Part shown: in pieces, positions 7,672 through 15,087 of the stretch | Layout of the letters: each line of letters begins with the position of its first letter | Position numbering within the stretch: the first letter of the stretch is position 1 | Source: DASUKL01 sp036278755 | Lineage (GTDB): Bacteria > Chloroflexota > Limnocylindria > Limnocylindrales > CSP1-4 | DNA: 33,300 nucleotides | Direction: 5' to 3' | Assembly: GCA_036278755.1 (NCBI GenBank) | Contig: DASUKL010000078.1 | Coordinates: 1-33,300, forward strand | Translations under genes and position numbers: made by a program | The notes under the pieces: generated by a model | What the model was told of the DNA's origin: nothing | Databases searched by the model: none | The model's input: only the letters and a program-made list of their open reading frames with translations

Positions 7672-7697
7672 CGCGGGGGGCCCCGCGATGGCCCCCC
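7672..7697. other. Two mutually exclusive GC hairpins
   Basis: CGCGGGG (7672-7678) can pair with CCCCGCG (7681-7687), or GGGGGGCC (7675-7682) can pair with GGCCCCCC (7690-7697). Both stems are perfect and share the G-run, so only one can form at a time. They lie in the 137-bp divergent gap upstream of the NYN nuclease gene. The role is unknown. Confidence 0.45.
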
Positions 7698-7774
7698 AGG
7701 CGCCTCGCGGAGGTCGACCCCATCCGTCCGGCTCCAGGCCCCGGGCGGACGAGCCAGGCCCTGGACATCGGCCG

Positions 7775-8377
7775 ATGAACCGCCACCGACCCGGACGCTC
7801 ACCGCTGCCCCGGAGCCGGCTGGGCAACCAGCCGCTGGCCGCCACGGAGCTGCTGCTGGTGGACGGCAACAACCTCCTCCATCGGCTGGCCGGCGGCCCC
7901 GTCCCGGCCGCTCTCCACCAGCTGATCGGCCGCTTGCGCGCGGCGCTGCCGGATCACGTCCGAGCGATCGTCGTGCTCGACGGGCCGCCCGATCCCGGTG
8001 CCCCCTTCGCCCAGCGCATCGGTCCCCGCCTCGAGGTGCGCCACGCCGGACGCCGCGACGCGGACTCGGTCATCGTCGAGCTGCTCCGCGACCGGGCGGG
8101 CGGGGAACGGGGCGCGGTGCTCGTGGTGACGGACGACCAGGGTCTGGGCCAGCGGGTCCGCAGCAGCGGCGGCGTGGCGCGACCCCTGGACTGGTTCCTG
8201 GCCCTCCTGGACCAGGCCGGCACGACGCCTGGCCCGCGGCCGCCCAGCGTCGCGGGTTCGCCGCCCCCGATCGCCGCGGACATGGACGAGGCCCGCGGAT
8301 CGCAGCCCTGGCGACCTGGCCGGGGCGCCACCCGCAAGCGGGGCAACCCCCGCCGCGCGCCGCGCCATCGCTCATGA
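7775..8377 (+). CDS. YacP-like NYN domain RNase
   Basis: A 200-residue protein of the NYN/PIN-like fold, the family that includes the Rae1/YacP ribosome-associated endoribonuclease of Firmicutes. The core begins with LLLVDGNNLLHRL (D30, N32, N33) and has further acidic residues expected at the metal site in RRDADSVIVELL (D95, D97) and VVTDDQGL (D120, D121). The tail (about 175-200) is strongly basic (ATRKRGNPRRAPRHRS), which suits RNA binding. The ATG at 7775 is the first start near the conserved core; no clear ribosome-binding site is seen and a longer frame to 7688 is less likely. Confidence 0.8.
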   Translation: MNRHRPGRSPLPRSRLGNQPLAATELLLVDGNNLLHRLAGGPVPAALHQLIGRLRAALPDHVRAIVVLDGPPDPGAPFAQRIGPRLEVRHAGRRDADSVIVELLRDRAGGERGAVLVVTDDQGLGQRVRSSGGVARPLDWFLALLDQAGTTPGPRPPSVAGSPPPIAADMDEARGSQPWRPGRGATRKRGNPRRAPRHRS

Positions 8378-8381
8378 GCGG

Positions 8382-8387
8382 TATCAT
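8382..8387 (+). promoter_or_regulatory. -10 box TATCAT for the membrane zinc-ribbon gene
   Basis: TATCAT is 6 nt before the GTG at 8394 and overlaps the gap after the NYN gene. It is the same box and spacing as at 14180. Confidence 0.5.
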
Positions 8388-8393
8388 CCGGCC

Positions 8394-8891
8394 GTGTCAG
8401 GCAGCATCCAAGCCGGTGTCGGCGGGGCGTGGGACCAGATCCTCACGATCCTCCAGAACATCATCGTCCCCGACTGGAACGACTGGATCGCCATGCTCCC
8501 CATCGCTGTCATCGTCGGTGTCCTGGGGCCGATCCTGACCCTCATCGCCCTGGGCTGGTTCCATCACCTCATGACCCGTCGCCGAGGCCGGGTGCGGCTG
8601 GCCGAGCCGGCCCCGCGGCCCGCGCCCCTGGGCCCTGACGGCAGCCCCCAGGTGCCGGCCAACGTGCCCTACTGCTCGACCGACGGCCTGCTCTACCCGG
8701 CCCGAGCGCGCAGCTGCGAGGTCTGCGGCCAGGAGCTGAGCGTGCGCTGCCCGGTCGATGACACGCTGCGCCCGGCGAGCGATCCGCTGTGCCGCACCTG
8801 CGGCACGAAGTACGTCCTGGGGGCCGCTGCCACGGCCCTCACGGTCCGCCGTCCGTCCGGTCCACCCGAGGGCGGCGCGGCCGTCGCCTGA
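8394..8891 (+). CDS. Membrane protein with C-terminal zinc ribbon
   Basis: A 165-residue protein of unknown function. An amphipathic N-terminus (WDQILTILQNIIVPDWNDW) leads into one membrane helix (about 32-57), then a basic and proline-rich linker and a cytosolic C-terminal half with six cysteines: C94, C108-x2-C111, C119 and C133-x2-C136. These can form a zinc ribbon with CEVCG and CRTCG knuckles. It sits directly upstream of ccsB (53-bp gap) and may take part in membrane cytochrome assembly, but that is only inferred from position. GTG start with a TATCAT box 6 nt upstream. Confidence 0.75.
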   Translation: MSGSIQAGVGGAWDQILTILQNIIVPDWNDWIAMLPIAVIVGVLGPILTLIALGWFHHLMTRRRGRVRLAEPAPRPAPLGPDGSPQVPANVPYCSTDGLLYPARARSCEVCGQELSVRCPVDDTLRPASDPLCRTCGTKYVLGAAATALTVRRPSGPPEGGAAVA

Positions 8892-8944
8892 CTCATCGGC
8901 GGGCGCGCGCCGAACCCTACGCCAGCAGCAAGGAGTCGCCGCCC

Positions 8945-9877
8945 GTGGCCGAGATGTCGCTCTACCTCTTCACGATGGGCGGCCTGTGCCTGCTCTTCGC
9001 CTTCGCCTTCCACGTGGCCCACACGACGCTCCTGGCCCAGGTCCGGGGCGGGGTCGCCCGGCTGGGCCTCGTGCCGGCCGGGGCGACGACCGGGGCCAGC
9101 GCGGGGGGCAGCGTCAGCCTGGGCGGGCTGGGCGGGGCTCGAGCAACGGACCACACCGCCACGGCGGGCTCCATCGCCCTCGTCGGGACCTACGCCGCCT
9201 GGGCCCTCATCGGACTCTCGATGCTCCTCCGGGCGATCATCGTGGGCCGCGGTCCGTGGGGCAACATGTACGAGTTCGCGGTGGCCTTCGCCTGGGGCAT
9301 CACCACGGGCTACCTCTTCCTCCAGCGGCGCTACCCCATCCGGGCCCTCGGCTTCCTGCCCCTGGGGGTGGCCCTCTTCCTGGTCGGCTACGCGGCCACC
9401 TTGCCCTCGACCATCGAGCCGCTCGTGCCGGCCCTCGACAACGCCCCGCTGCTGACCGTCCACGTGGCCATGGCCATGCTGAGCTACGGCATCTTCGCCA
9501 CCAGCTTCGGGGCCGCCGTGGCCTACCTGGCCCAGGGTCCCGAGGACCGCTACGCCTGGCTGCCCTCCCACCGCACCCTCGACGAGGTGGCCTACCGGGC
9601 CGTCATCATCGGCTTCCCCATCTTCGCCACGATGATCATCCTGGGCTCTTACTGGGCGTCCATCGCTTGGGGCCGCTACTGGGGCTGGGACCCCAAGGAG
9701 ACCTCGGCCCTCGTGACCTGGCTCATCTACGCGGTCTACCTCCACGCCCGCAATGCCCGGGGCTGGGCTGGTCGCCCGGCCGCGCTCATCCTCGTGGTCG
9801 GCTTCGCGGCCATCATGTTCACCTTCTTCGGCAATCTCTACTTCAGCGGCCTGCACGCCTATTCCGGCCTCAGCTGA
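8945..9877 (+). CDS. ccsB: Cytochrome c assembly protein CcsB/ResC (system II)
   Basis: Integral membrane haem-handling protein of the system II cytochrome c synthetase. The 310 residues form about eight membrane helices. The tryptophan-rich haem-binding motif WGRYWGWDPKETSALVTW (242-259) is intact, with histidines at 173, 267 and 304 in places typical of haem ligands. System II needs a ResB partner, which is not in this window. The GTG start at 8945 is chosen because AAGGAG lies 9 nt upstream; the internal ATG at 8954 would be too far from it. A Gly/Ser/Ala loop (about 45-70) is longer than usual. Confidence 0.93.
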   Translation: MAEMSLYLFTMGGLCLLFAFAFHVAHTTLLAQVRGGVARLGLVPAGATTGASAGGSVSLGGLGGARATDHTATAGSIALVGTYAAWALIGLSMLLRAIIVGRGPWGNMYEFAVAFAWGITTGYLFLQRRYPIRALGFLPLGVALFLVGYAATLPSTIEPLVPALDNAPLLTVHVAMAMLSYGIFATSFGAAVAYLAQGPEDRYAWLPSHRTLDEVAYRAVIIGFPIFATMIILGSYWASIAWGRYWGWDPKETSALVTWLIYAVYLHARNARGWAGRPAALILVVGFAAIMFTFFGNLYFSGLHAYSGLS

Positions 9878-9898
9878 GGTCTGTCGGGAGCTAGGGAC

Positions 9899-10810
9899 GT
9901 GAGCTTCAACGACAACGTCGGCCTCGACACCTCACAGGTCGAGGATCTCCGCGGCTCCAGCCGCTTCGGCGGCCGTACCGGCGGCGCGGTGGCCGCAGGG
10001 GGCGGCGGCATCGGGGTCATCCTCCTGCTCGTCTACGCCCTCCTGGGCGGCGGGGCCGGGAGCACCGACACCGGCGGCCTGGGCAGCCTCCTCGACCAGA
10101 CCATCGGCGGCACGGGCGGCGCCGCGGCCGACGGCGGCAGCCTCGCCGCCGACTGCCAGACCGGCGCCGACGCCAACGCCCGCCAGGACTGCCGCATCGT
10201 CGGCTACGTCAACAGCGTCCAGGCCTACTGGAGCCAGGAGTTCGCCGAGGGCGGCTCGACGGCGTACGTCCCGGCCAAGACCCGCTTCTTCAGCGATCAG
10301 ACCGATACCGGCTGCGGGCCGGCGACGACCGACGTGGGGCCCTTCTACTGCCCGGCCGACAAGTACGTCTACATCGACCTCGGCTTCCTCGACGAGCTGC
10401 AGACCCAGTTCGGGGCCACCGGCGGGCCCCTGGCCCAGGCCTACGTCATGGCCCACGAGTACGGCCACCACGTCCAGGACCTGCTCGGCATCCTGACCGA
10501 CGCCACGAGCCAGCAAGGAGCCGAGGGCCAGTCCGTGCGCACCGAGCTGCAGGCCGACTGCTTCGCCGGGGTGTGGGCCGCCCATGCCACCCAGACGGGC
10601 TATCTGCAGCCCATCACCCAGGCCCAGATCGACGACGCCCTGAACGCCGCGGCGGCCGTCGGCGACGACCGCATCCAGTCCGAGTTCCAGGGTCAGGTCA
10701 CGCCCGAGACGTGGACCCATGGCTCATCGGCCCAGCGCCAGCACTGGTTCAGCGTGGGCTATCAGAGCGGCGATCCGACCCAGTGCGACACGTTCAGCGG
10801 GAGCATCTGA
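9899..10810 (+). CDS. YpfJ-like neutral zinc metallopeptidase
   Basis: A 303-residue predicted membrane-anchored metallopeptidase (PF04228 family). The N-terminus MSFNDNVGLDTSQVEDLRG and the Gly-rich stretch before the single membrane helix (about 36-50) are typical. The extracytoplasmic domain carries HEYGHH (H186, E187, H190) and a downstream acidic ELQADC (E216), the expected third metal ligand. Four cysteines (86, 98, 139, 151) could form disulfides. GTG start 21 bp after ccsB, with a weak GGGAG upstream, so the two genes are probably co-transcribed. Substrates are unknown for the family. Confidence 0.92.
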   Translation: MSFNDNVGLDTSQVEDLRGSSRFGGRTGGAVAAGGGGIGVILLLVYALLGGGAGSTDTGGLGSLLDQTIGGTGGAAADGGSLAADCQTGADANARQDCRIVGYVNSVQAYWSQEFAEGGSTAYVPAKTRFFSDQTDTGCGPATTDVGPFYCPADKYVYIDLGFLDELQTQFGATGGPLAQAYVMAHEYGHHVQDLLGILTDATSQQGAEGQSVRTELQADCFAGVWAAHATQTGYLQPITQAQIDDALNAAAAVGDDRIQSEFQGQVTPETWTHGSSAQRQHWFSVGYQSGDPTQCDTFSGSI

Positions 10811-10811
10811 A

Positions 10812-10827
10812 CCACCACATCTTGTGG
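10812..10827. promoter_or_regulatory. NrdR box 1
   Basis: CCACCACATCTTGTGG contains the inverted repeat ACCACA-TCT-TGTGGT (10814-10828) and fits the NrdR consensus acaCwAtATaTwGtgt in its core. It starts right after the metallopeptidase stop codon. Confidence 0.8.
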
Positions 10828-10844
10828 TCCCGGTAGGAGGGGGG

Positions 10845-10860
10845 CCGCAACATCTTGTGT
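10845..10860. promoter_or_regulatory. NrdR box 2
   Basis: CCGCAACATCTTGTGT repeats the CATCTTGTG core of box 1 exactly 33 bp downstream, close to three helical turns. It ends 7 bp before the -35 box of nrdJ. Paired boxes at this spacing are the normal target of the ATP/dATP-sensing repressor NrdR. Confidence 0.85.
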
Positions 10861-10867
10861 TGTGCGG

Positions 10868-10896
10868 TTGACAGGGCGTCGCGACAGGGATAGATT
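10868..10896 (+). promoter_or_regulatory. nrdJ promoter, TTGACA-N17-TAGATT
   Basis: A perfect -35 box TTGACA (10868-10873) is followed by a 17-bp spacer and the -10 box TAGATT (10891-10896). This is the best sigma-70-type promoter in the window. The transcript should begin near 10903 and carry a leader of about 180 nt. Confidence 0.85.
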
Positions 10897-10902
10897 CCGT
10901 CG

Positions 10903-11081
10903 TCTGCGGACGGACACGGGATCCGGCCCCACGACGCTCGCCGAGGCCCTTGCGAGGTGCCCCCCGAAGCGCTTCGGGACCCGCGTCCGGACCGCTGGAT
11001 CAACCGCTCCGCCAGACCCGGAGCGGCCAGCCCAGAGCCGCCGGCCGAGGTCATCGGCCGGATCGGGAGGACCAAGGACCG
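10903..11081 (+). other. Structured 5' leader of nrdJ
   Basis: Three perfect inverted repeats follow one another in the leader: the 16-bp palindrome CCCGAAGCGCTTCGGG (10963-10978), CCGCTCC/GGAGCGG around a 9-nt loop (11004-11026) and CCGGCCGA/TCGGCCGG around GGTCA (11041-11061). The last ends 3 nt before the GGGAGG ribosome-binding site (11065-11070). I looked for the B12 box of cobalamin riboswitches and did not find it. Control by RNA structure is possible but unproven. Confidence 0.5.
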
Positions 11082-14000
11082 ATGCCTCGAGCCGCCACCC
11101 TCAGCTCGTCGACCGCCCTCACCGCGTCGCAGCGCCCGCGGGTCGCCGCCGCGCGGCGCCAGGGCGCCGCCGATCCCCGCTTCAGTGGCCGGGGCGTGGC
11201 CGGGCTCACCTGGGAGCGGCGCTGGACGCGGCCGGGCGTCCACCCCTACGACGAGATCGCCTGGGAGTTGCGCGCGGCCGAGATCAAGAGCGAGTCGGGT
11301 GCCACGGTCTTCGAGCAGAGGGACGTCGAGGTGCCGGCCTTCTGGAGCCAGCTGGCCACCAACGTCGTCGTCAGCAAGTACTTCCGGGGCCACATCGGGA
11401 CGCCCCAGCGCGAGCATTCGGTGCGCCAGCTCATCGACCGCGTGGTGAACACCATCGCCGGCTGGGCGGCGACCCAGCACTACTTCCGCAGCGATGAGGA
11501 CCTGGCCGCCTTCAAGGCCGAGCTGACGTACCACCTCGTCCACCAGAAGCTGTCCTTCAACAGCCCGGTCTGGTTCAACGTCGGGGTCGAGCCCGCCCCG
11601 CAGTGCTCGGCCTGCTTCATCAACTCGGTCGAGGACACGATGTCCAGCATCATGGACCTGGCCAAGACCGAGGCCATGCTCTTCAAGTACGGCTCCGGGG
11701 CGGGGGTCAACCTCTCCCCCATCCGGGGCAGCCGCGAGAAGATGTCGGGCGGCGGCATCGCCAGCGGCCCGGTCAGCTTCATGAAGGGCTTCGACGCCTT
11801 CGCCGGCGTGGTCAAGTCGGGCGGCAAGACCCGCCGGGCGGCCAAGATGGTCATCCTCGACGCCGACCACCCCGACGTCCTCGAGTTCATCGCGTCCAAG
11901 GCCCGCGAGGAGAAGAAGGCCTGGGCCCTCATCGAGGCCGGCTACGATCCCTCCTTCACCGGCGAGGCCTACGGCTCGGTCTTCTTCCAGAACGCCAACC
12001 ACTCCGTGCGGGTCACGGACACGTTCATGGAGACGGTCGAGCGCGACGGCCCCTGGCAGACCCGCGAGGTCACCACCGGCGAGACGGCGGCCACGTATCG
12101 CGCCCGCGACATCTTCCGGGCCATGGCCGACGCCGCCCACCTGTGCGGCGATCCGGGCATCCAGTACGACTCCACGATCAACGACTGGCACACCTGCGCC
12201 GCCACGGACCGCATCTACGCCAGTAATCCTTGCAGTGAATTCATGTTTTTGAATGACACAAGCTGCAATCTGGCCTCGTTGAATCTCATGAAGTACGTGG
12301 CCGACGACGGCGAGTTCGACGTCGAGGCCTTCCGCTACGCGGCCCGCCTGGCCATCACGGCCCAGGAAATCCTGGTCGACAACGCCGGCTATCCCACGCC
12401 CCGCATCACCGACATGAGCCATCGCTTCCGGCCCCTGGGGCTGGGCTACGCCAACCTCGGCGCCCTGCTCATGAGCCGCGGTCTGGCCTACGACTCCGAC
12501 GAAGGGCGTGACTTCGCGGCCGCCGTGACCGCCCTCATGCACGGCGAGGCCTATCGCCAGTCGGCCATCGTGGCCCGCGACCACGGCGGCCCGTTCGCCG
12601 AATACCGGCGCAACGAGCAGCCCATGCTGCGGGTCATCGCCAAGCACCGCGACGCGGCCTACGCCATCCCCGAGGCTGGCGTGCCGGCGGCCATGCTGCG
12701 CGACATCCAGACCCTCTACGACGAGACGCTGGAGCTGGGCCGAGCCCACGGCTTCCGCAACAGTCAGGTCACCGTCCTCGCCCCCACCGGCACCATCGCC
12801 TTCATGATGGATTGCGATACGACCGGCATCGAGCCGGATATCGCCCTCATCAAGTACAAGAAGCTGGTCGGCGAGGGGTTCCTCAAGATCGTCAACGGGA
12901 CCGTGCCGGGGGCCCTGCGCAAGCTGGGCTACTCGCCCGAGCAGGTCGAGGACATCGTGGCCTACGTCGACGCCCGCGAGACGATCGAGGGCGCCCCGGG
13001 CCTCAAGCCCGAACACCTGCCGGTCTTCGACTGCGCCTTCAAGCCGGTCAACGGCGAGCGCTCGATCCATTACATGGGCCACGTGCGGATGATGGGCGCC
13101 GTGCAGCCCTTCCTCTCGGGGGCCATCAGCAAGACCGTCAACATGCCCGAGGCGGCCACGGCCGAGGACATCGAATCGGTCTACCTCCAGGGTTGGAAGC
13201 TGGGCCTCAAGGCCATCGCCATCTATCGCGACGGCTCGAAGCGCAGCCAGCCGCTCTCCACGGGCAAGAAGCAGGGCTCGGACGCGGCCCTCTCCGAGGA
13301 CGTGGCGGCGACCATCGCGGCCCTCGAGAAGGAGCTCACCGCGGCCCGGGCCGAGGCCAAGCGGCCGCACCGCCACCGCCTGCCGGCCGAGCGGACGGCC
13401 GTCACCCACAAGTTCGAGATCGCCGGCCACGAGGGCTACCTGACGGTGGGCCTCTACCCCGACGGCCAGCCCGGCGAGCTGTTCGTCAGGATGGCCAAGG
13501 AAGGCAGCACGGTGGCCGGGTTGATGGACTCCTTCGCCATCTCCGTCAGTGTGGCCCTCCAGTACGGGGTCCCCCTGCGCGACCTGGTCAACAAGTTCGC
13601 CCACGTCCGCTTCGAACCCTCGGGCTTCACCGGCAACCCGGAGATCCCGATCGCCAAGTCGATCGTCGACTACCTCTTCCGCTGGCTCGGAGCTCGCTTC
13701 CTGGCGGCCGATGACCGAGCCGCGCTGGGCCTCGTCAGCCGCGACGATCAGGCCGGCACGCCGGCCCTCGCCCCCCTGGCGGCCGAGGCGACGCCGAGCG
13801 CCGCTCCGAGCAGGCCCGAGGCCTCCGCCCCAGCGCCGACCGCCCCGAGCCCGACCACGGTAGCCCCCAGCCCGAGCCCGAGCCCGGCCGAGCCGGCGCC
13901 CGCGCCGCACGCCGGTGGCCACGGCGCGGCCGATGGCAACGGCGCTGCCAACGGCAACGGCAAGGCGGGCCGGACCGAGCTGGTGACCCTGGCCGGCACG

Positions 14001-14123
14001 CCGCGGGTCAGCTTCGAGGTCAGCGCCGACTCGCCGAGCTGCTCCGACTGCGGCTCGATCATGGTCCGCAACGGCAGCTGCTACAAGTGCCTCAACTGCG
14101 GCAGCACGAGCGGCTGCAGCTAG
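11082..14123 (+). CDS. nrdJ: Adenosylcobalamin-dependent ribonucleotide reductase, class II
   Basis: Makes deoxyribonucleotides from ribonucleotides using coenzyme B12, with no need for oxygen or a small subunit. The 1013-residue protein shows LSFNSPVWFNVG (157-168), CSACF (C175, C178), the active-site loop NPCSEF (N382, thiyl-radical C384, E386) and C395, 11 residues on, as the partner redox cysteine. APTGTIAFM (567-575) is also typical. After a Pro/Ala/Ser linker (about 900-965) the tail has CSDCG and CYKCLNCG (C987, C990, C1000, C1003, C1006) plus a final C1012, typical of thioredoxin-linked regeneration. ATG at 11082 with GGGAGG 11 nt upstream. The codons for the active site (12221-12290) are strikingly AT-rich compared with the rest of the gene. 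Confidence 0.97.
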   Translation: MPRAATLSSSTALTASQRPRVAAARRQGAADPRFSGRGVAGLTWERRWTRPGVHPYDEIAWELRAAEIKSESGATVFEQRDVEVPAFWSQLATNVVVSKYFRGHIGTPQREHSVRQLIDRVVNTIAGWAATQHYFRSDEDLAAFKAELTYHLVHQKLSFNSPVWFNVGVEPAPQCSACFINSVEDTMSSIMDLAKTEAMLFKYGSGAGVNLSPIRGSREKMSGGGIASGPVSFMKGFDAFAGVVKSGGKTRRAAKMVILDADHPDVLEFIASKAREEKKAWALIEAGYDPSFTGEAYGSVFFQNANHSVRVTDTFMETVERDGPWQTREVTTGETAATYRARDIFRAMADAAHLCGDPGIQYDSTINDWHTCAATDRIYASNPCSEFMFLNDTSCNLASLNLMKYVADDGEFDVEAFRYAARLAITAQEILVDNAGYPTPRITDMSHRFRPLGLGYANLGALLMSRGLAYDSDEGRDFAAAVTALMHGEAYRQSAIVARDHGGPFAEYRRNEQPMLRVIAKHRDAAYAIPEAGVPAAMLRDIQTLYDETLELGRAHGFRNSQVTVLAPTGTIAFMMDCDTTGIEPDIALIKYKKLVGEGFLKIVNGTVPGALRKLGYSPEQVEDIVAYVDARETIEGAPGLKPEHLPVFDCAFKPVNGERSIHYMGHVRMMGAVQPFLSGAISKTVNMPEAATAEDIESVYLQGWKLGLKAIAIYRDGSKRSQPLSTGKKQGSDAALSEDVAATIAALEKELTAARAEAKRPHRHRLPAERTAVTHKFEIAGHEGYLTVGLYPDGQPGELFVRMAKEGSTVAGLMDSFAISVSVALQYGVPLRDLVNKFAHVRFEPSGFTGNPEIPIAKSIVDYLFRWLGARFLAADDRAALGLVSRDDQAGTPALAPLAAEATPSAAPSRPEASAPAPTAPSPTTVAPSPSPSPAEPAPAPHAGGHGAADGNGAANGNGKAGRTELVTLAGTPRVSFEVSADSPSCSDCGSIMVRNGSCYKCLNCGSTSGCS
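12221..12290 (+). other. AT-rich island over the nrdJ active-site codons
   Basis: By hand count 29 of 70 bases are G or C (41%) while flanking coding sequence is near 70%. The segment codes for the radical cysteine loop and the second redox cysteine, about residues 380-403. It uses codons hardly seen elsewhere in the gene (AAT, AGT, CCT, TTT, TTG, ACA) although the protein sequence is the family norm. See findings. Confidence 0.9.
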
Positions 14124-14164
14124 GGGCTCGGTCAGGCCGTACAGGCGGCCATGCGGGGGAGCCC
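14124..14164 (+). terminator. Weak candidate terminator after nrdJ
   Basis: GGGCTC (14124-14129) pairs with GAGCCC (14159-14164) around a loop that can form a small inner stem. No T-run follows. The next gene has its own promoter box, so a terminator here would make sense. Confidence 0.25.
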
Positions 14165-14179
14165 ATAGCGGCGCCTGGG

Positions 14180-14185
14180 TATCAT
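14180..14185 (+). promoter_or_regulatory. -10 box TATCAT for the PAC2 gene
   Basis: TATCAT lies 6 nt before the ATG at 14192 with no ribosome-binding site between. Same hexamer and spacing as at 8382. Confidence 0.55.
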
Positions 14186-14191
14186 CGGCTC

Positions 14192-15046
14192 ATGCCGCTC
14201 TACCGCCTCTCGGTCCCCGACGGCCTGCACGACCCGGTCATGGTCGTGGCCCTCGACGGCTGGGTCGATGCCGGATCAGCGGCCACGACGGCGGTCGAGC
14301 AGCTCCTCGCCCGACGCTCGCGGATCGTGGCCCGCTTCGACTCGGACGTCCTATTCGACTATCGGGCCCGCCGGCCTACGCTCGAGATCGTCGACGGCCG
14401 GGCTGACGAGCTGAGCTGGCCGGAGCTCACGATCCGCCTCAGCCGCCACCCCGAACAGGACCTCCTGATCATGACCGGGCCGGAGCCGGACTTCCTGTGG
14501 CACGAGCTGTGCCGGGCGGCGGTCGAGATCGCGGCCCGGCTCGAGGTCAGGCAGTGGATCACCCTGGGCGCGGTCCCGGCCCCGGTGCCCCATACCCGGG
14601 CCGTGCCGATCATGGGCACGGCCTCGCGGCCCGACCTCCTGCGGGGCGGGGTACAGCCCGGCCCGGCCGGCCTGCTCCGGGTCCCGGCCGCGGCGGTATC
14701 GGTCCTCGACGTGGCCGTCGAGCGGGCCAACGTGCCCGCCGTCGGCTACTTCGCCCAGGTCCCGAACTACCTCACCGGGCCGTACCCCGCCGCGGCCGTG
14801 GCCCTCATCCGGACCCTGGGCCGCCACCTGGGGCTGAGCCTGCCCATCGGCGAGCTCGAACAGGAGGCCGAGGCGCTCCGTGAACGGCTCGACCTCGTGG
14901 CCGCCGGGGACGAGGCCACCCGCTCCCACATCGAGCGCCTCGAAACGCTCCTGGACCAGGACCATCGCCCCTCGGGCGACGAGCTCATCTCGGACATCGA
15001 GCGCTTCCTGCGCGAGGGTGGCGCCTCGGGCCGCGGCCGGCCCTGA
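14192..15046 (+). CDS. PAC2 family protein
   Basis: A 284-residue member of the PAC2 family, named after a eukaryotic proteasome-assembly chaperone; bacterial members are common in Actinobacteria and Chloroflexota and have no settled function. Visible hallmarks are the opening MVVALDGWVDAGSAA, the LLIMTGPEPDF segment, the turn GAVPAPVPHTR and YFAQVPNYLTGPYP. The C-terminal part (about 220-284) is helical and charged and could form a coiled coil. The ATG at 14192 is supported by the leaderless promoter. No proteasome genes are in this window, so a link to protein quality control is only suggested by the family name. Confidence 0.88.
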   Translation: MPLYRLSVPDGLHDPVMVVALDGWVDAGSAATTAVEQLLARRSRIVARFDSDVLFDYRARRPTLEIVDGRADELSWPELTIRLSRHPEQDLLIMTGPEPDFLWHELCRAAVEIAARLEVRQWITLGAVPAPVPHTRAVPIMGTASRPDLLRGGVQPGPAGLLRVPAAAVSVLDVAVERANVPAVGYFAQVPNYLTGPYPAAAVALIRTLGRHLGLSLPIGELEQEAEALRERLDLVAAGDEATRSHIERLETLLDQDHRPSGDELISDIERFLREGGASGRGRP

Positions 15047-15063
15047 CGCTCGGCGCTCGCCGC

Positions 15064-15079
15064 TCGGCCACCAGGCCGA
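15064..15079. terminator. Convergent terminator hairpin
   Basis: TCGGCC, an ACCA loop and GGCCGA form a perfect 6-bp stem in the 41-bp gap between two convergent genes. It reads the same in both directions and could end both transcripts, although no T-run is present. Confidence 0.4.
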
Positions 15080-15087
15080 CCGCCAGG

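Noticed and set aside
10903..11081. Cobalamin riboswitch in the nrdJ leader
   Set aside because: The B12 box and the conserved junction sequences of known cobalamin riboswitches are not present, although the leader can fold.
10950..11081. A TTG start at 10950 adding 44 residues to nrdJ
   Set aside because: The extra residues are Arg/Pro/Gly-rich and lie in the hairpin-bearing leader; the ATG at 11082 has a ribosome-binding site.
10794..13922. An open frame of over 1000 codons on the minus strand opposite nrdJ
   Set aside because: Its composition is Gly/Arg/Val/Asp-rich shadow sequence with no domain, and the plus strand codes for a clear ribonucleotide reductase. Such long antisense frames are expected where most codons end in G or C.
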